Source: MGBC114844 sp910585855 (GTDB taxonomy: Bacteria; Bacillota; Clostridia; Lachnospirales; Lachnospiraceae). Taken from it: DNA of 6,626 bases. The notes beneath the pieces were generated by a model, which made no database searches, was not told the origin of the DNA, and saw only the letters and a list, made by a program, of their open reading frames with translations. Shown here piece by piece: positions 6,260 to 6,626 of the stretch (position 1 is the stretch's first letter; every line of letters begins with the position of its first letter). Location: contig CBFFYP010000124.1 in assembly GCA_965646165.1 (NCBI GenBank), positions 1-6,626 on the forward strand, in the 5' to 3' direction. The position numbers and the translations under genes were made by a program.

Positions 6260-6288
6260 ATTATACCAAATCTATCGTTTTACTACAA
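6260..6288 (-). promoter_or_regulatory. Extended -10 promoter for the sua5 operon
   Basis: On the minus strand TTGTAG (6283-6288) and a perfect TATAAT (6260-6265) are 17 nt apart, with TGG directly before the -10, so the TGn extended -10 element is present and can compensate for the weak -35. The predicted start near 6253 gives a leader of about 50 nt before the sua5 ATG. The leader contains a G-rich run, GGGGCGGGGG (6238-6247), that stands out in this AT-rich context. It is the best promoter in the window and faces all nine genes. Confidence 0.7.
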
Positions 6289-6328
6289 GAAAATTATTCC
6301 TTTTTCTTTAATTAGACTTTTAGATATG

Positions 6329-6557
6329 GGATGCTACTGGAAAGGAGTGGCTTTCACCGAACGCCAGAGGCGGTTTGCTCCTGTCCTTTGCCTGCTCCGC
6401 TCCAAACGGTAAGAAAATCTATGGCTTCTGATTTCGGCTCATCCAACCAGACGAACCGGGGCGCAATTCGCCCTCATGATAACCAAAACAAAATGGGTGT
6501 AAGGAAGGATTTTACCAACCATAAAACATCCTCTTCCCTATCATCCGGGCTAAACAC
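6329..6557 (-). repeat. Right copy of the ~220-bp dispersed repeat (inverted relative to 70-290)
   Basis: Read on the minus strand, 6557 to 6441 matches 70-186 without gaps, including the exact 20-bp block at 6455-6474 and the hairpin GGGCG-AATTG-CGCCC (minus strand, 6473 to 6459). The far end matches again at TCTGGCGT (6361-6368) and TAGCATCC (6329-6336). Both copies thus have the same end facing the gene cluster. The copy begins about 40 bp upstream of the -35 of the sua5 promoter. The remaining bases, 6558-6626, hold only a 7-bp inverted repeat, GAATGAA (6599-6605) with TTCATTC (6620-6626), cut by the window edge. I see no gene between 6203 and 6626. Confidence 0.7.
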
Positions 6558-6626
6558 CATAGGCGCGAACTTAACGAAGGAGTCCTGGTAAAACTGCCGA
6601 ATGAAACTCGTCATTTTGATTCATTC

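Noticed and set aside
6331..6591. An 86-codon plus-strand frame covering the right repeat copy.
   Set aside because: The frame differs from that of the other copy over the shared 20-bp block, and it has no protein-family features. It is a by-product of the GC-richer repeat.
6474..6614. A 46-codon minus-strand frame in the right repeat whose C-terminal part matches a frame in the left copy (67-150), both ending at a stop just before the conserved hairpin.
   Set aside because: About 17 of 26 residues match, but the 20 nucleotide differences fall 10/3/7 on codon positions 1/2/3, with no third-position excess, so there is no sign of selection on protein. There is no ribosome site, and the left copy has an in-frame TGA just upstream (55-57). 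Similarity is explained by DNA-level relatedness.

Overview
The window looks like a chromosomal housekeeping segment of a low-GC Gram-positive anaerobe of the class Clostridia, most likely family Lachnospiraceae. The reasons are the AT-rich non-coding DNA, purine-rich ribosome binding sites, the protein families present, and a gene order (sua5 - low-molecular-weight phosphatase - rpiB - upp - dCMP deaminase) that resembles the ywlC-ywlE-ywlF-upp neighbourhood of Bacillus and clostridia. The family-level placement is an inference.

Nine genes fill positions 296-6202, all on the minus strand, so they read from right to left. In order of transcription they are: sua5/tsaC2 (tRNA threonylcarbamoyladenosine synthesis), a low-molecular-weight phosphatase homologue that has lost its catalytic residues, rpiB (ribose-5-phosphate isomerase B), upp (uracil phosphoribosyltransferase), comEB (dCMP deaminase), a DUF402 protein, an acyl-ACP thioesterase, cvfB (S1-domain RNA-binding protein) and ridA (enamine/imine deaminase). 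Spacing is tight in the first part: 41 bp, then a 23-bp overlap, then 125, 9, 17, 45, 82 and 55 bp. A good extended -10 promoter lies in front of sua5 (6260-6288). A second, weaker one may lie in the 125-bp gap before upp. A hairpin with U-rich flanks just past ridA (192-224) is the best terminator candidate.

The pathway logic is partial. RpiB makes ribose 5-phosphate, the precursor of the PRPP that Upp consumes, and ComEB feeds the dUMP/dTMP branch, so rpiB-upp-comEB form a pyrimidine/pentose block. Sua5 and CvfB concern tRNA modification and RNA binding, the thioesterase concerns fatty-acid release, and RidA clears reactive enamines. These look like co-transcribed housekeeping functions rather than one system.

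The flanks (1-295 and 6203-6626) contain no convincing gene. They hold two diverged copies of a roughly 220-bp repeat in inverted orientation (70-290 and 6329-6557), which bracket the nine genes closely. The repeat, including a perfectly conserved GC-rich hairpin, and the catalytically dead phosphatase homologue are the two observations most worth a second look. I see no CRISPR array, tRNA, rRNA, transposase or defence system, and no clear new multi-gene system.
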